From: Adhaeribacter sp.
GTDB taxonomy: Bacteria; Bacteroidota; Bacteroidia; Cytophagales; Hymenobacteraceae
Direction of reading: 5' to 3'
DNA length: 15,752 bases
Assembly (NCBI GenBank): GCA_028288395.1
Contig: JAQBNV010000265.1
Span: 1-15,752 of the forward strand
Part shown: positions 15,076 to 15,752 of the stretch, in pieces
How the letters are laid out: the number at the start of each line of letters is the position of its first letter
Numbering within the stretch: the first letter of the stretch is position 1
Position numbers and translations under genes: made by a program
The notes under the pieces: generated by a model
What the model was told of the DNA's origin: nothing
What the model saw: the letters and a program-made list of their open reading frames with translations, nothing else
Databases searched by the model: none

Positions 15076-15504
15076 ATGCATCTAAACTTAGAACTAAACG
15101 TAATAAAGCCCATGAATGCGCTTGAGGAACTACGGCTGGAAGCAAAAACGCGGTTTTACCACCATATTATTGCAAAGTTAAATGCCACCATCCAGGAATA
15201 TCATAACCTGGCGGCGGTAGCGCAATTTTACGGGGCTTTTGAACTACCGGAACAAATTACTGTTTGCTGTGACGGACAAATAAACCATCTCCTGGCCATT
15301 ACTGTACGTTTGGTTAACAAGGTACCAGGATCGCCGCATCTGGAAGAACTTTTCACTAATTTTATGAAGGATTACCTGCACCTGGTAAATCCGGAATTGC
15401 CCTTTCATGCCGGGGATTTATATATCAATAGAAAGTTTATTCAGGAAGTAAGTCCCTCTGCACCGGTAGTTAAGTTGGAAAAAATGGCTTACGCCATGCC
15501 ATAA
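15076..15504 (+). CDS. Hypothetical protein, 142 residues, family not recognised
   Basis: An acidic-to-neutral soluble protein with no signal peptide, membrane segment or motif that I recognise. The N-terminal half looks helical, e.g. ALEELRLEAKTRFYHHIIAKL (about residues 15-35), and a Cys-Cys pair lies near residues 63-64 (ITVCCDG). The C-terminal half is mixed and ends in a probable disordered tail. The first ATG is used; a second in-frame ATG at 15112 (MNALEEL) would shorten it by 12 residues and is also plausible. Codon use is like the neighbouring genes (many GAA, CTG, CCG codons) and the frame is open over most of the gap between the AraC gene and the insertion sequence, supporting a real gene. 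It is in the same direction as the AraC gene, 161 bp downstream, and may have its own promoter. No function is proposed. Confidence 0.65.
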   Translation: MHLNLELNVIKPMNALEELRLEAKTRFYHHIIAKLNATIQEYHNLAAVAQFYGAFELPEQITVCCDGQINHLLAITVRLVNKVPGSPHLEELFTNFMKDYLHLVNPELPFHAGDLYINRKFIQEVSPSAPVVKLEKMAYAMP

Positions 15505-15531
15505 GCTAAGAAACATTAGCTAAAAAATTAT
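15504..15531 (+). terminator. Possible weak terminator at the end of the hypothetical gene
   Basis: AGCTAA (15504-15509) and TTAGCT (15516-15521) form a 6-bp stem with a 6-nt loop overlapping the last base of the stop codon. An A-run and then TTATT follow, rather than a clean U-tract. The stem is short, so this is only a possibility. Confidence 0.22.
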
Positions 15532-15645
15532 TCCTTATATCCTCGTATACGTCTGTCCAGGGAGCAGAGCCCGTCACTTTTATTAAATTAATACAGATAG
15601 TAAGGAGTGAGAAGGGCTCAAGGACAAATAAGAAAGAGAAAACGA

Positions 15646-15752
15646 CTAGGTTGTGTTGACATACAGTAGGGAATTTACGAACTTCGTCAAAAAAAGCTGA
15701 TGCGAAGATACGAGTTACGCGAAGATCAATGGCAGAAAATGGCTCCGATGCT
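15646..15752 (+). mobile_element. Left end of an IS5-like insertion sequence, cut by the window edge
   Basis: A transposase start at 15700 implies that an insertion sequence begins just upstream. CTAG at 15646-15649 resembles the short YTAR-type targets duplicated by IS5-family elements, and would place the element's left end near 15649, about 50 bp before the transposase ATG, normal for these compact elements. The sequence after it (GGTTGTGTTGACATACAG, 15649-15666) is the candidate left terminal repeat. The right end is outside the window, so the boundary is unproven. Confidence 0.5.
15700..15752 (+). CDS. IS5-like transposase, N-terminal 17 codons only
   Basis: The frame from the ATG at 15700 reads MRRYELREDQWQKMAPM and is still open at the window edge. 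This closely resembles the start of IS5-family (DDE, DUF4096-type) transposases, which commonly begin M-x-R-Y-E-L-x-D-x-Q-W-x-x-I-x-P. The nearest in-frame stop upstream is at 15667-15669 and no other ATG lies between, so this start is the natural one. Only the N-terminal helix-turn-helix edge is visible; whether the gene is intact or has a programmed frameshift cannot be told. Confidence 0.7.
   Translation, partial: MRRYELREDQWQKMAPM

Overview
The window reads as a chromosomal piece of a Bacteroidota bacterium, most likely of the Cytophagales/Hymenobacteraceae type. The signs are a SusC/SusD outer-membrane pair followed by a DUF3823-type lipoprotein, several lipoprotein signal peptides, AT-rich gene starts without Shine-Dalgarno sequences, and promoter candidates of the Bacteroidota TTTG/TAnnTTTG kind. 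The genus is a guess. Nearly everything concerns carbohydrate capture and processing. Genes from 34 to 13901 lie on the minus strand; from 14042 onward they lie on the plus strand.

In minus-strand transcription order, the first unit is a 1191-residue lipoprotein gene (10326-13901). Its domains are ThuA-like, PVC-type beta-propeller, HEAT-like, jelly-roll-like and azurin-like copper. It ends in an 18-bp inverted repeat (10214-10263). Next is a two-gene operon with a 22-bp gap: a TIM-barrel sugar isomerase/epimerase (9133-10047) and a Gfo/Idh/MocA oxidoreductase (7974-9110). A 12-13 bp hairpin (7878-7905) follows it. A 716-bp gene-free stretch holds a good promoter candidate. Then comes the three-gene uptake operon susC-susD-DUF3823 (7257 down to 1502), closed by a textbook intrinsic terminator (1428-1476). 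The last unit is a secreted aldose 1-epimerase (34-1233) with its own promoter candidate.

On the plus strand an AraC-type regulator with a cupin sensor domain (14042-14914) is divergent from the 1191-residue gene across 140 bp. It is followed by an unrecognised 142-residue protein (15076-15504). The right edge holds the first 17 codons of an IS5-like transposase (from 15700), so an insertion sequence begins inside the last ~110 bases.

A working model, which is inference: SusCD imports a glycoside or oligosaccharide across the outer membrane, and the epimerase equilibrates sugar anomers in the periplasm. The large lipoprotein may oxidise a sugar or polyol and pass electrons through its copper domain. 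The cytoplasmic oxidoreductase and isomerase would handle keto- or epimerised sugars, with the AraC protein sensing the substrate. No glycoside hydrolase, sugar kinase, inner-membrane transporter or sigma/anti-sigma pair is in the window, so the substrate cannot be named. I saw no rRNA, tRNA or CRISPR array.
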